NCBI GenBank assembly: GCA_030019415.1
Contig: JASEEX010000023.1
Coordinates: 1-33,543 of the forward strand
DNA: 33,543 nt
Reading direction: 5' to 3'
Origin: Thermodesulfovibrionales bacterium
Lineage (GTDB): Bacteria > Nitrospirota > Thermodesulfovibrionia > Thermodesulfovibrionales > SM23-35
A program made the translations under genes and the position numbers. Below, in pieces: positions 1 through 7,530 of the stretch. The notes below the pieces were generated by a model that had not been told where the DNA came from, did no database searches, and saw only the letters and a list, made by a program, of their open reading frames with translations. How positions within the stretch are numbered: position 1 is the stretch's first letter; each line of letters opens with the position of its first letter.

Positions 1-1
1 C

Positions 2-277
2 TCAGGCAGGCTCCTTTCAGACCCGTGTTATAATGTAATGACAGGCGCAAGGATCTTGAGATTGTGCATCGACAAACATGGTTACACATGGGAAGCAGTA
101 GGGTGTTACAATGCAGTAAGCAGACAGAAAAGAATCGGCTATTCCTGGAAGGTGTATAAAGAACTGAAGGCTGAGGGCAGAAGGCTGAAAAGGGAAGACA
201 GAAGGGAAGCGCAGGGTGAACTCAGAACGAACTCACCCTTTTCATTCACTGTAAGGGATGAGGCCTCTGTTGAGTAG
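2..277 (+). CDS. Lytic transglycosylase (SLT/IagB-like), 3' end only
   Basis: The reading frame is open from base 2, so the start lies left of the window. The visible part reads SGRLLSDPCYNVMTGARILR and continues to GYTWEAVGCYNAVS and YSWKVYKELK. This is the C-terminal half of a family 1 lytic transglycosylase domain of the type that travels with pili and secretion systems (IagB/VirB1-like). Such enzymes cleave peptidoglycan glycan strands to open a path for envelope machines, which fits the adjoining pilus locus. After KVYKELK the last ~35 residues are basic and low-complexity. They are encoded by a degenerate 7-nt tandem repeat (160-208) and look like an added tail. The gene ends 5 bp before the TPR gene. 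The family call is good; the catalytic Glu is not in the window. Confidence 0.75.
   Translation, partial: SGRLLSDPCYNVMTGARILRLCIDKHGYTWEAVGCYNAVSRQKRIGYSWKVYKELKAEGRRLKREDRREAQGELRTNSPFSFTVRDEASVE
160..208 (+). repeat. Degenerate heptamer tandem repeat in the transglycosylase tail
   Basis: Consecutive 7-base units AAGGCTG, AGGGCAG, AAGGCTG, AAAAGGG, AAGACAG, AAGGGAA run from 167 to 208. They encode a basic tail that follows the last conserved transglycosylase residues. The same 7-nt periodicity, with different unit sequences, recurs elsewhere in the window. Confidence 0.5.
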
Positions 278-282
278 GATGT

Positions 283-1257
283 ATGAGCATTTTAGCAGAT
301 ATCCTGTCAAAGATAAAACATCCTGAGCCAAGGAGGGATATTCCTCCGGGGCTCAGAAGCACGGTCTCTGCCCTTAGAAAGAAGGAGTTAAATAAAAGGC
401 GAGTAATTATCCTTCTGATATTTGCCGCCATAGCATTAAGCTCGGGCTCTGTAACGGTTTATCTGATGCAGACATTTTTACCCCGCACCAACGGGTTGAC
501 ACCCGTGGTGCGGGGTTTACCCGGGGAGAGATTAAAAAGTGCTGGGGAATCCCGGGAAATCGCAAGATCAAAGGGGCCTACAGCAGTAGAGCAAACAAGT
601 AAACCCCGCACCTTTGAGATAGAACCTCATATCACCATAAAACAACCAGAGTACAAACCAGAGTATAAGAGAGAGGAAATTAAAAGAAAGCCGACAGTAA
701 GACCGGAGAGCATTGCTCAGAAAGAGAAGCCAAAGGTAGAAGAGAAGGGGGTAAAGGAGCAACCCGATGTAAGTTCCGAGGTTCGGACCTCAGAAACAAA
801 GGACCTTTATCTCTATATGGGTGGAAATTACGAAAAGAAAGGGGATTACTACAATGCCATATCCAGTTACAAAAAGGTTCTTGATATAGAACCCAAGAAT
901 TACAGGGTAATGAATAAGATAGCTTACATACTCATCCAGATAGCTTCAAATGAGGAGGCGTTGAAATATCTCGAGAATGCACTTAGCATCAAGCATGATC
1001 ATGTCCCTGCGTTAATTAATACAGGAATCGTATATGCAAAGGCAGAAAAATTCTCTGATGCAGAGAAACACCTCTTAAAGGCCCTGTCCCTCGAAGAGGC
1101 TAACCAACCGGCACTTTTTAACATCGCCACGCTTTATGAAAAACAGGGTAAATACGACCTTGCCAGACAACACTATTTAAAGCTAAAAAATCTGGGTAAT
1201 GATCAAGGACGCCTTGGCATCGAAAGGATAGAGGGGTTAACCACATCGAAAAAGTAA
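283..1257 (+). CDS. Membrane-anchored TPR protein, MshN-like pilus biogenesis protein
   Basis: A 324-residue protein with a cytoplasmic N-terminus (MSILADILSKIKHPEPRR), one membrane segment at about residues 40-62 (VIILLIFAAIALSSGSVTVY), and a Lys/Glu/Pro-rich linker (about 80-165). About four TPR repeats follow from ~170 to 310 (e.g. KKGDYYNAISSYKKVLDIEP). The architecture is that of MshN and GspB-like partners of the ExeA/MshM ATPase, which bridge the inner membrane and periplasm. It faces the mshM-like gene convergently. Two repeat insertions lie in the linker: a 39-nt hairpin element coding PRTNGLTPVVRG at residues 67-78, directly after the membrane segment, and a half element near residues 106-111. 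ATG start with a weak AGGA upstream. The TPR and membrane anchor are clear; MshN orthology rests on context. Confidence 0.75.
   Translation: MSILADILSKIKHPEPRRDIPPGLRSTVSALRKKELNKRRVIILLIFAAIALSSGSVTVYLMQTFLPRTNGLTPVVRGLPGERLKSAGESREIARSKGPTAVEQTSKPRTFEIEPHITIKQPEYKPEYKREEIKRKPTVRPESIAQKEKPKVEEKGVKEQPDVSSEVRTSETKDLYLYMGGNYEKKGDYYNAISSYKKVLDIEPKNYRVMNKIAYILIQIASNEEALKYLENALSIKHDHVPALINTGIVYAKAEKFSDAEKHLLKALSLEEANQPALFNIATLYEKQGKYDLARQHYLKLKNLGNDQGRLGIERIEGLTTSKK
477..520 (-). repeat. Hairpin element copy A (in frame, TPR gene)
   Basis: The hairpin spans 480-516. Arms ACCCCGCACC / GGTGCGGGGT plus ACGGGT / ACCCGT make 16 bp with one bulged A and a TGAC loop. It is flanked by identical direct repeats TTTAC at 477-481 and 516-520, 39 nt apart, so the net addition is 13 codons. 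In the consensus orientation (GTRAA-hairpin-GTRAA) it lies on the minus strand. Copy D at 8677-8720 is the same 37-nt sequence in another gene. Confidence 0.85.
601..614 (+). repeat. Half hairpin element (copy B)
   Basis: The sequence AAACCCCGCACCTT matches the left arm of copy C (6955-6968), but no right arm follows. It may be a decayed or incomplete copy in the TPR-protein linker, 84 bp after copy A. Confidence 0.45.
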
Positions 1258-1398
1258 AGGGACACATCCCATATTTCTTTTATTTACCTCTTTGAACAAT
1301 GTGATGCGGAAACCCTACTGCAACTGCTCTTGCTATCCTCGGCATGAAGGGATTTTACAGATTAACTGCCTTTATCAAGAAATATGGGATGTGTCCCT
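1258..1398. mobile_element. 141-bp miniature element with 22-bp perfect terminal inverted repeats
   Basis: Bases 1258-1279 (AGGGACACATCCCATATTTC plus TT) are repeated perfectly in inverse orientation at 1377-1398. The interior keeps the first 21 codons of a REP-associated (Y1/IS200-like) transposase on the minus strand, so this looks like an internally deleted, non-autonomous derivative. It fills the whole gap between two convergent genes. The plus-strand TPR stop (1255-1257) abuts its left end, and the minus-strand ATPase stop (1397-1399) uses two of its terminal bases. The inverted repeats could also act as a bidirectional terminator. No target duplication is evident. Confidence 0.8.
1280..1345 (-). 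pseudogene. N-terminal fossil of a REP-associated tyrosine transposase (Y1_Tnp)
   Basis: The minus strand from ATG at 1345 reads MPRIARAVAVGFPHHIVQRG then K and a TAA stop at 1280-1282. This is the signature N-terminus of TnpA-REP (RAYT) transposases, which usually begin M-R-A-R-V-x-G-x-P-H-H-V-x-Q-R-G-N. The real protein would continue ~150-200 residues to the catalytic HUH and Tyr motifs, which are absent here. The frame ends at the edge of the terminal inverted repeat, so the remnant cannot be functional. It identifies the parent of the surrounding miniature element. Confidence 0.85.
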
Positions 1399-2662
1399 AG
1401 TCTTTACTAACAACCTTATCTGCTATCCAGCCTTCCCTTCCATCCGGTACCTTTACCTTATACCATCTTTTACCAGTGGCTTCTTTAAATTCATCTATTA
1501 TTTCGAGGATGGCACCTTTCTGGGTCCATGCAACCCGTTCAGAATTGAGTGAGGGCCCTGATCTTAGATTGGCAGAGTTAGAAATAACGGTAGCAGTTTT
1601 TCTTTGTTCCTGTTTCTCTATAGTGCCCTTCTGTTCTGTTTCAGCGGGGCTGGGTCCCTCTGTAGCACTTTTTATTGCCTGAGTTGTATCTTTCGTATCA
1701 TGTGGCACCTGTACAGGGCTTTCGACCTTCGGGAGATTTGGGATACCTTTTTGTTCTACGAGATAGTAGTATCCTGCTGCTCCTGTGATGATAGATAAGA
1801 TAATCACTGACAGGGCATAGACCAGCTTCGAGCGCCTTTTTATCTCAACACCCATGACACCACCCTTAAGATGCCTGATGGCATATCTGACATGCTTCTT
1901 GGTAACGATGTTACTACCCTCGAGATATGCAGACATGATAGCCCTTGATGCGAGTATGTTGATGATTCGTGGTATCCCTGCAGAGAATTTATAAATGGGC
2001 TTCGATAGTCCGCCATCCAGCCTCAAGAACCCCTTTCCTGCCTTAATCAGTCTGTAGTTTATATATTCCAGTGTCTCATCACTCTGTAGCGGAGTCAGCC
2101 TTGCCCTTACTGTTATCCTCTGGCTCAATTGTCTGAGTTTATCTTTATTCAGCCTTTTCTCAAGCTCGGGCTGGGCAATCAGGATTATCTGTAAGAGTTT
2201 ATCTTTGTAAGTTTCAAGGTTTGAAAGCAGCCTTAACTCTTCAAGGGTCTCATCGGGCAGGTTCTGTGCCTCATCAACAATTATGATTACAGGCTTCCCG
2301 ATCTGGGATTTCTCTACAAGAAAGTCCCTGAATGCCTTTAATATGTCATTCTTGTTTGTCGTTGTGAGTTTTACATTCAGGTCCTCTAAGACAGACAGGA
2401 GAAATTCCTCGGGGGAAAGACGAGGGGTCAATACCAGGGCTGTCTCCGCCTTATCCCTCCAGCTTTCTTTGAATACATTAATAACGGTAGTCTTTCCTGT
2501 CCCCGGTTCCCCTGTCACAAGGCAGAAGCCTTCCTTTTGTTGCACCACATAATTCAGTGAAAGCAGGGCCTCACTATGGCTTGCTGATGGAAAGAAATAC
2601 ACAGGGTCAGGTGTCAATCTGAAGGGGTCTTCCTTTAATCCGTAAAACTCAAGGATGTCCAT
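1397..2662 (-). CDS. ExeA/MshM-like AAA+ ATPase with periplasmic SH3 domain
   Basis: A 421-residue protein. The N-terminal AAA domain is typical of ExeA/GspA/MshM (MDILEFYGLKEDPFRLTPDP), with Walker A GEPGTGKT at ~51-58 and Walker B VIIIVDEAQ at ~125-133. One membrane segment lies at ~280-300 (LVYALSVIILSIITGAAGYY). The C-terminal ~65 residues form a bacterial SH3 domain (NLRSGPSLNSERV, then GREGWIADKVV) likely to bind peptidoglycan. ExeA-type ATPases couple ATP hydrolysis to assembly of the secretin through the cell wall. It overlaps the upstream platform gene by one base (TAATG). Its stop codon is shared with the end of the miniature element, so the native C-terminus may have been clipped or set by that insertion. 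Confidence 0.88.
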   Translation of the reverse strand: MDILEFYGLKEDPFRLTPDPVYFFPSASHSEALLSLNYVVQQKEGFCLVTGEPGTGKTTVINVFKESWRDKAETALVLTPRLSPEEFLLSVLEDLNVKLTTTNKNDILKAFRDFLVEKSQIGKPVIIIVDEAQNLPDETLEELRLLSNLETYKDKLLQIILIAQPELEKRLNKDKLRQLSQRITVRARLTPLQSDETLEYINYRLIKAGKGFLRLDGGLSKPIYKFSAGIPRIINILASRAIMSAYLEGSNIVTKKHVRYAIRHLKGGVMGVEIKRRSKLVYALSVIILSIITGAAGYYYLVEQKGIPNLPKVESPVQVPHDTKDTTQAIKSATEGPSPAETEQKGTIEKQEQRKTATVISNSANLRSGPSLNSERVAWTQKGAILEIIDEFKEATGKRWYKVKVPDGREGWIADKVVSKD

Positions 2663-3876
2663 TATCTGCCCATCTTTGATACCAGCTCATATACCGGGAA
2701 TAAAAGACCGATTATGATAAGTGCAAACATCAGACCTATAACACTTATCACGATCGGCTCTATCATCTTGCCAAGCTTCTGTGATACATCATCGAGCCTC
2801 TTGAGGTAATACTCTGAGAGATAGGCAAATTGTTCATCAAGGGTGCCACTTGTTTCCCCTATGTCAATCATCCTTGTTGCAAGTGGAGGGAATACCTCAT
2901 GTTTTCTCAGGGCATCTGATATCCTGCTGCCTCCTGATATTGCCTGTTTCGAATCCTCAATAGCAGACTTAAAAACATCATTGCCTATGACGTCGGCTGT
3001 TATCTCAAATGACCTGTCTATGGTAATGCCTGCTGTGGTAAGTATCCTGAGCTGCTCTGAGAATAGTGCAAGGAGTTTGTTATAGATAACATGTTTCATT
3101 ACTGGAAACTTTATCTTTGCAAGGTCAATATAGTATCGGGTCTCTTTCTTTTGCCTCAGCACCTTTATCAATACAAACAATATCACGGGGCTCAACAGTA
3201 TCAGATACCAGTAAGACTGGGTAAAGTTGCTAATAGAGATGAGAATCCTTGTTGGCAGTGGAAGGACAATACCCATATCCTTAAAGACGGTTATTACCTT
3301 TGGAAGAACATATATCAGCCAGAAAAGCAATGCACCAGTTGTTGTAACAATTGCAAAGGCTGGATATATGAGTGCCCTCTTGATGGAAGCGGCTAAGTCC
3401 TCCATTCTCTGCAGGTGTCCTGCTACATCAGAGAGGCCCTTGTCAAGCCGGCCTGTCTCCTCTCCTACCATTACCAGACGCACAAAGATATCAGGAAAGA
3501 TGTGTTTTTGTACAGCCACCGCATCAGAGAATCTTGAGCCGAGTTCCACCGTACTTCGTATACTGTCTATCTTTTGCTTAAAATATCTGTTCTCGGTTGT
3601 CTCTGCTATATCAGAAAGGGCAGACAGTAGAGGAATGCCTGACTTCAACATCACAGAAAGGTTACTTGCAAACTCAATAATATCCCTTCTTTTTATCTTC
3701 TTTGCTAAAACCCTCCTTTTGATGGATACGATATACTCATTGGATTTTTTTATGTCTATTACATGCAGTCCTGCGGATGCAATACTGTCGTATGCGACGT
3801 CCATATTGGTGGTCTCTACTATTCCCTTTACAAGGGCACCGCTTCCGTCAATAGCCCTGTATGAAAAAAATGGCAT
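2662..3876 (-). CDS. Type II secretion/type IV pilus inner-membrane platform protein (PulF/MshG family)
   Basis: A 404-residue GspF/PilC-family protein. N-terminal MPFFSYRAIDGSGALVKGIV is the classic start of this family. Two T2SSF repeats follow at about 68-190 and 270-393, each ending in hydrophobic segments (IYPAFAIVTTTGALLFWLIY; VISVIGLMFALIIIGLLFPV). It forms the membrane platform against which the MshE ATPase drives pilin addition. It is joined to both neighbours by one-base stop/start overlaps, so translation is probably coupled across mshE-mshG-mshM. Length and motifs are intact. Assignment to the MSHA subtype comes from the gene order. Confidence 0.93.
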   Translation of the reverse strand: MPFFSYRAIDGSGALVKGIVETTNMDVAYDSIASAGLHVIDIKKSNEYIVSIKRRVLAKKIKRRDIIEFASNLSVMLKSGIPLLSALSDIAETTENRYFKQKIDSIRSTVELGSRFSDAVAVQKHIFPDIFVRLVMVGEETGRLDKGLSDVAGHLQRMEDLAASIKRALIYPAFAIVTTTGALLFWLIYVLPKVITVFKDMGIVLPLPTRILISISNFTQSYWYLILLSPVILFVLIKVLRQKKETRYYIDLAKIKFPVMKHVIYNKLLALFSEQLRILTTAGITIDRSFEITADVIGNDVFKSAIEDSKQAISGGSRISDALRKHEVFPPLATRMIDIGETSGTLDEQFAYLSEYYLKRLDDVSQKLGKMIEPIVISVIGLMFALIIIGLLFPVYELVSKMGR

Positions 3877-5528
3877 TATCCAGCAACCCTCAAGATTTCT
3901 CCGAATGTTGTTATGCCCTCAATAGCCTTTCTTATCCCATCATCCCTGATGGTCTTCATGCCATTCCTTATAGCAACCTCTTTTATCGTTCCTACAGATG
4001 CGCCAGAATAAATCAACTCCCTTATATCATCACTAACAATAAATATCTCGCCGATGACTGTCCTTCCGAGATAGCCTGTATTGCTGCAGACAGGGCAACC
4101 CATGCCTTTAAAGGCTGTCTTTACACTTTCTTCAAGCTCTGGTAGACCCATGGCCTTCAATTCACCCCCTTTAAGTTGATATTCAGTCTTACAATTCATA
4201 CATATCTTTCGCACAAGCCTTTGTGCTACAACAGCAAGGAGAGAAGACGAAAGCAGGTATCTATCAACGTTAAGGTCAATGAGTCTTGGAATAGCAGTAA
4301 CCGCATCTGCCGTATGGAGTGTTGTGAGGACCAGATGACCTGTAATGGATGACCTTATAGCAATCCTTGCAGTCTCCTCATCCCTTATCTCACCTAAGAG
4401 CATCACATCAGGGTCATGTCTCATAAAGTTTCTACCTGCAAGTGCAAAGTCATATCCTGCCTTTTCATTGACCTCTGTCTGCTTCACCATACTCAACCTG
4501 TATTCCACAGGGTCTTCCACTGTGAGGACATTCTTCTCGAGGAGATTTATCTCCCTCAAGGCAGCATAGAGGGTTGTTGTTTTACCACTTCCGGTGGGGC
4601 CTGTAAGGAGGATTATGCCATAAGGCTTTGAAAACAAAAGGCGCAATCTCTCTGCAGCGTACTCATCAAAGCCGAGACTTGAGAGTCGGAGTAGTGAAAT
4701 AGAGGCCCTCAGTATCCTTATCGCAACATTTTCTCCATATATCGTGGGAATGGTTGAGACACGCATGTCATATTTCTTGTTTAAGAAGGAAAAAGAGAAT
4801 GAACCATCCTGTGGCAACCTCTGTTCTGCTATATCGAGCTCTGAGAGTATCTTTATCCTTGATATAACCCCGCTCTGGATGACCTTTGGAAGACAATGGG
4901 CATGGTGCAAAACACCATCTATGCGGTAAAAGACATGGACTGTATCTGAGAGGGGGTTTATGTGAATATCCGTCGCATTCCTGCGGATACCATCCATGAT
5001 CAAGAGTTCTGTGAGTGAGGAGATCATAGTTGCTGATAGAGCCCCTATGGTCTTTATCTCATTAATAGCATTAGCAATACGATGAGGTATGGGGTTTTCT
5101 AAAAAATAATACGCCCTCTCCAATGCCTCATAAAAACTTTCAGTATCCACCATATAGACCTTTGGGGGGTTGCCGCTTATCCTGGTGGCTGTATCTATGG
5201 CAAGTATATTGCTGGGGTTGTTTATTCCAATAGTAAGAATCCCATTTTCAACATTGAGTGGCAGAAAACCCGTTCTTTCTGCAATCTCTCGAGATACGAG
5301 ACGCAGGGCATCCTCTGGTATGGTATAGCCGTCAAGATTTATGAACCCGATGCCTGCCTGCTCCGAAAGGGCCTCCGCCATTTCTCCGGGTGAGACAAAA
5401 CCGAGCTTTATCAGTATATCACCAATCAGGTCACCAGTTATAGTCTGCTGTGCCAGTGCAATACTTAGCTGTGCATCATTGAGAAACCCTTTTGTCTTTA
5501 GTAAGTCTCCAATTCTTAAGGTTGCCAT
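3876..5528 (-). CDS. mshE: Pilus assembly ATPase of the GspE/PulE family with MshEN domain
   Basis: A 550-residue GspE/PilB-type hexameric motor powering pilin polymerisation. Residues ~4-58 hold two tandem MshEN repeats (RIGDLLKTKGFLNDAQLSIA; then LIGDILIKLGFVSPGEMAEA), the fold that binds cyclic di-GMP in MshE. The second repeat lacks the leading Arg, so binding may be altered. The ATPase core has Walker A GPTGSGKTTT at ~310-319, the Asp-rich Walker B region DPDVMLLGEIRDEETA at ~372-387, and the His box LTTLHTAD. A zinc ribbon is formed by CMNC (~443-446) and CPVC (~478-481). A 1-nt gap separates it from the secretin gene, and it overlaps the platform gene by 1 nt. Extension is likely controlled by cyclic di-GMP. 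Confidence 0.93.
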   Translation of the reverse strand: MATLRIGDLLKTKGFLNDAQLSIALAQQTITGDLIGDILIKLGFVSPGEMAEALSEQAGIGFINLDGYTIPEDALRLVSREIAERTGFLPLNVENGILTIGINNPSNILAIDTATRISGNPPKVYMVDTESFYEALERAYYFLENPIPHRIANAINEIKTIGALSATMISSLTELLIMDGIRRNATDIHINPLSDTVHVFYRIDGVLHHAHCLPKVIQSGVISRIKILSELDIAEQRLPQDGSFSFSFLNKKYDMRVSTIPTIYGENVAIRILRASISLLRLSSLGFDEYAAERLRLLFSKPYGIILLTGPTGSGKTTTLYAALREINLLEKNVLTVEDPVEYRLSMVKQTEVNEKAGYDFALAGRNFMRHDPDVMLLGEIRDEETARIAIRSSITGHLVLTTLHTADAVTAIPRLIDLNVDRYLLSSSLLAVVAQRLVRKICMNCKTEYQLKGGELKAMGLPELEESVKTAFKGMGCPVCSNTGYLGRTVIGEIFIVSDDIRELIYSGASVGTIKEVAIRNGMKTIRDDGIRKAIEGITTFGEILRVAG

Positions 5529-5529
5529 A

Positions 5530-7032
5530 TCATGGTGTTACTATCGTTGGTTTCAACATTATAACAAGCTCTGTCTTTTCATCGAGCCTCTTCCGACTCT
5601 TAAATAGATACCCTATCAGTGGAATATCGCCGAGAAGGGGGACCTTACTGTCCTCTAATACCTCCTTTTTCTGCATAAGACCCCCGATTATGACCATCTC
5701 TCCATCCTTGACCCTGACAGTGGTGCTTAACTGCCTGAGATCAACTGTTGGCAGAGAAATCTGTATAATGTTTTCTCCAACCTTTCCGAGCGTCTTGTCC
5801 TCCAATCTTATGAGGTCAGAAACTATAGGTGTTATAGCCATAGTTATCTCTCCCGTATCACTTATATACGGGACGATTCCGATAATAATACCTGAAAGGA
5901 TGCCGCTGGTCTCGACTGTAAAGGTGGTAGTAGGCAAGACCCCTGTGGCTGCGGTTGTGGTGGTTGTCTCGACCCTCGATATGAAGTTTACATTTCTTCC
6001 GACATTCAAGAGTGAGGTCTGCCCATTCATGATATTCACCCTCGGATTTGAAAGCACCCTTACATTTCCCTGGGTCTGGAGGGCCTTTAACAAGGCGGTA
6101 AAGTCCCTTCCTGTAATGCCAATATGAAAATTGGACAGGGCCTCGGTCACAACAGTCGCAAACTCCTCTGTTCCCACTGTGACCCGACCCAGACCACTTT
6201 TCTCTAATACCGCTGTCCAGTCAATTCCATATCTCAGACTCTCGGACAGTTGCACCTCTACAATACGGGCCTCAATAATAACCTGCCTGTTGAGTGCCTT
6301 CTTGATCGCTGCGAGATAATTCTCCACCCTTTCCAGATCCTTCTTCGTGGCAGTAACAATTATAGTCCCTGTCATCCTGTTAACGCTAAAACTTGCAATA
6401 CCCGGCAGGCCCGCTATCGCCTTTTCTATGGAATCCCATAGTTTAAAAGAGGTTTTATCGCTCTCTAACTTTTGTGTCACACTACCTTTGATTCCTGTAG
6501 CGCCCGTTACACCTGCAGCACCACCCAATATGTCACCTCCGACATCAACAGCATAATCCTGAATAACCGGTGGCTGGCCGAATTCAAACACCCTTGTGTC
6601 CATTGCCTTCACAGTGAGGATGTTCTCTTTTACGGAATAGAAATAGTCCACAGAAGCGACGATTATATTCAGGGCATCCTCTGCACTGATATGCCTTAAT
6701 GTAACCGTCAGAGGTATTTCAGGATTCACCCCCTTCTCCATCACAAGGTTCAGCCCTGTAGCTTCGGCTATGACATGAAGGACATCCCTTAGCGGGGTAT
6801 CCCTTGCTGAGATGGAAACAATCCTTGTCTTTAATGGCAAAAGCTCCTCAGAGACAGGTATAAAATTAGGGGGACCCTGAACCGCTACTGGTTCAGGGGG
6901 ACCCTGAACCGCTACTGGTTCGGGGGGAGGCGGCTGAGAGGCGGCCACTGCAATAAACCCCGCACCTTCGTAAAGGTGCAGGGTTAAAATAACAAGGCAT
7001 AAGGAACAAAGAATGCAGGGCAACCTTATCAT
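5530..7032 (-). CDS. mshL: Secretin, MSHA-type (MshL/PilQ/GspD family)
   Basis: A 500-residue outer-membrane secretin through which the pilus exits. It has an N-terminal signal peptide (MIRLPCILCSLCLVI...), an STN/N0 domain at ~70-130 (DTPLRDVLHVIAEATGLNLV), an N1-like domain (~205-250), and the conserved secretin domain to the end. The family hallmark VPLLGDIPLIGYLF is at ~470. Two different repeat insertions lie near the N-terminus. A hairpin element codes TLHLYEGAGF inside the signal peptide (~17-26). A tandem pair of 27-nt units codes EPVAVQGPP twice (~38-55) in the linker. Both keep the frame. The start overlaps the PilP-like gene by 4 nt (ATGA). Function is certain at family level; the MSHA label follows from neighbours and size. 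Confidence 0.92.
   Translation of the reverse strand: MIRLPCILCSLCLVILTLHLYEGAGFIAVAASQPPPPEPVAVQGPPEPVAVQGPPNFIPVSEELLPLKTRIVSISARDTPLRDVLHVIAEATGLNLVMEKGVNPEIPLTVTLRHISAEDALNIIVASVDYFYSVKENILTVKAMDTRVFEFGQPPVIQDYAVDVGGDILGGAAGVTGATGIKGSVTQKLESDKTSFKLWDSIEKAIAGLPGIASFSVNRMTGTIIVTATKKDLERVENYLAAIKKALNRQVIIEARIVEVQLSESLRYGIDWTAVLEKSGLGRVTVGTEEFATVVTEALSNFHIGITGRDFTALLKALQTQGNVRVLSNPRVNIMNGQTSLLNVGRNVNFISRVETTTTTAATGVLPTTTFTVETSGILSGIIIGIVPYISDTGEITMAITPIVSDLIRLEDKTLGKVGENIIQISLPTVDLRQLSTTVRVKDGEMVIIGGLMQKKEVLEDSKVPLLGDIPLIGYLFKSRKRLDEKTELVIMLKPTIVTP
6875..6925 (-). repeat. Tandem pair of 27-nt palindromic units in the secretin linker
   Basis: Two copies of CCCTGAACC-gctact-GGTTC(A/G)GGG start at 6875 and 6902, exactly 27 nt (9 codons) apart. 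Short GGGGGACC-type sequences separate and flank them. Each codes EPVAVQGPP on the minus strand. The same palindrome, inverted, is in the PilO-like gene at 7585-7619. Confidence 0.85.
6953..6987 (+). repeat. Hairpin element copy C (in frame, secretin signal peptide)
   Basis: Arms ACCCCGCACCTT (6957-6968) and AAGGTGCAGGGT (6973-6984) pair at 11 of 12 positions around a CGTA loop. Flanking ATAAA and GTTAA are imperfect direct repeats 30 nt apart (10 codons). It codes TLHLYEGAGF in the signal peptide of the secretin. Confidence 0.75.
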
Positions 7033-7502
7033 TTAATCCCCTGCAGATACACCCATCTTGTTCTTTGTTCTGTGTTCTGTTCCCTGTGTTCTGTTAGCAA
7101 TATCCTGTTTCTCTCTATTTTTGTTATCCTCATCCTGCCTATACTATCTCCTTCGTTAACCACCAATCCATTCATAATAGCCATCCTGCGTCCCTCGCTA
7201 ACAACTATCATCGAGACCTTTAATTCAACAGGTTTTTCACCATTCTGAGGGGCCATCGCTGAAAGAGGTACAGGAGGGAAGCCCTGTGGAGGTACCTTAA
7301 CTATCTCTATCGGGCTTCTAAGGTCTTTGACAGCCGCAATCCGCCCTCTTTCAGGTAGTTCTATCCTTTCAGGGACAAATCCTGCCACCCGCATCTCCTC
7401 TAAGGTTAACGCAGGCTTAAAATTAATCAGTTTCATAGTAAGAAGACTGACAATAATTAATAAAAATGGCAGGGCTATTAATATTATTTTTGATCTCCCC
7501 AT
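7029..7502 (-). CDS. PilP/GspC-like periplasmic pilus protein (MshK position)
   Basis: A 157-residue protein with one N-terminal membrane segment (~5-25, IILIALPFLLIIVSLLTMKL), a Pro-rich linker, and a small C-terminal domain (PVELKVSMIVVSEGRRMAIM; NEGDSIGRMRITKIERNRIL). The domain resembles the HR/PilP fold that links the inner-membrane platform to the secretin. It sits between the PilO-like gene and the secretin, where MshK lies in MSHA clusters. The last ~20 residues contain EHREQNTEQRTR, encoded by a heptamer tract (7066-7093). This is probably an insertion just before the final strand (RWVYLQGI). The start codon lies 9 nt after the PilO stop, and it overlaps the secretin start by 4 nt. 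Function is inferred from topology and place. Confidence 0.65.
   Translation of the reverse strand: MGRSKIILIALPFLLIIVSLLTMKLINFKPALTLEEMRVAGFVPERIELPERGRIAAVKDLRSPIEIVKVPPQGFPPVPLSAMAPQNGEKPVELKVSMIVVSEGRRMAIMNGLVVNEGDSIGRMRITKIERNRILLTEHREQNTEQRTRWVYLQGIK
7066..7093 (+). repeat. Heptamer tract inside the PilP-like gene
   Basis: Four 7-nt units TGTTCTG, TGTTCTG, TTCCCTG, TGTTCTG are contiguous. The coding strand is minus, giving EHREQNTEQ-type low-complexity residues near the C-terminus. The reading frame is unbroken. Confidence 0.7.
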
Positions 7503-7530
7503 ATCTCAATTTCACAATCTCCCAATCTCT
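7503..7530 (+). repeat. Heptamer tract at the PilO-like stop / PilP-like start junction
   Basis: Degenerate units TCTCAAT, TTCACAA, TCTCCCA, ATCTCTT span the last codons of the PilO-like gene (KEIGRL) and the 9-nt gap before the PilP-like start. The PilO stop codon lies inside the tract. Confidence 0.5.

Noticed and set aside
1292-1552. 86-codon plus-strand ORF across the miniature element and the end of the ATPase gene
   Set aside because: It is the shadow of the terminal inverted repeats and of the minus-strand SH3 domain; the meaningful frame is the opposite-strand transposase remnant.
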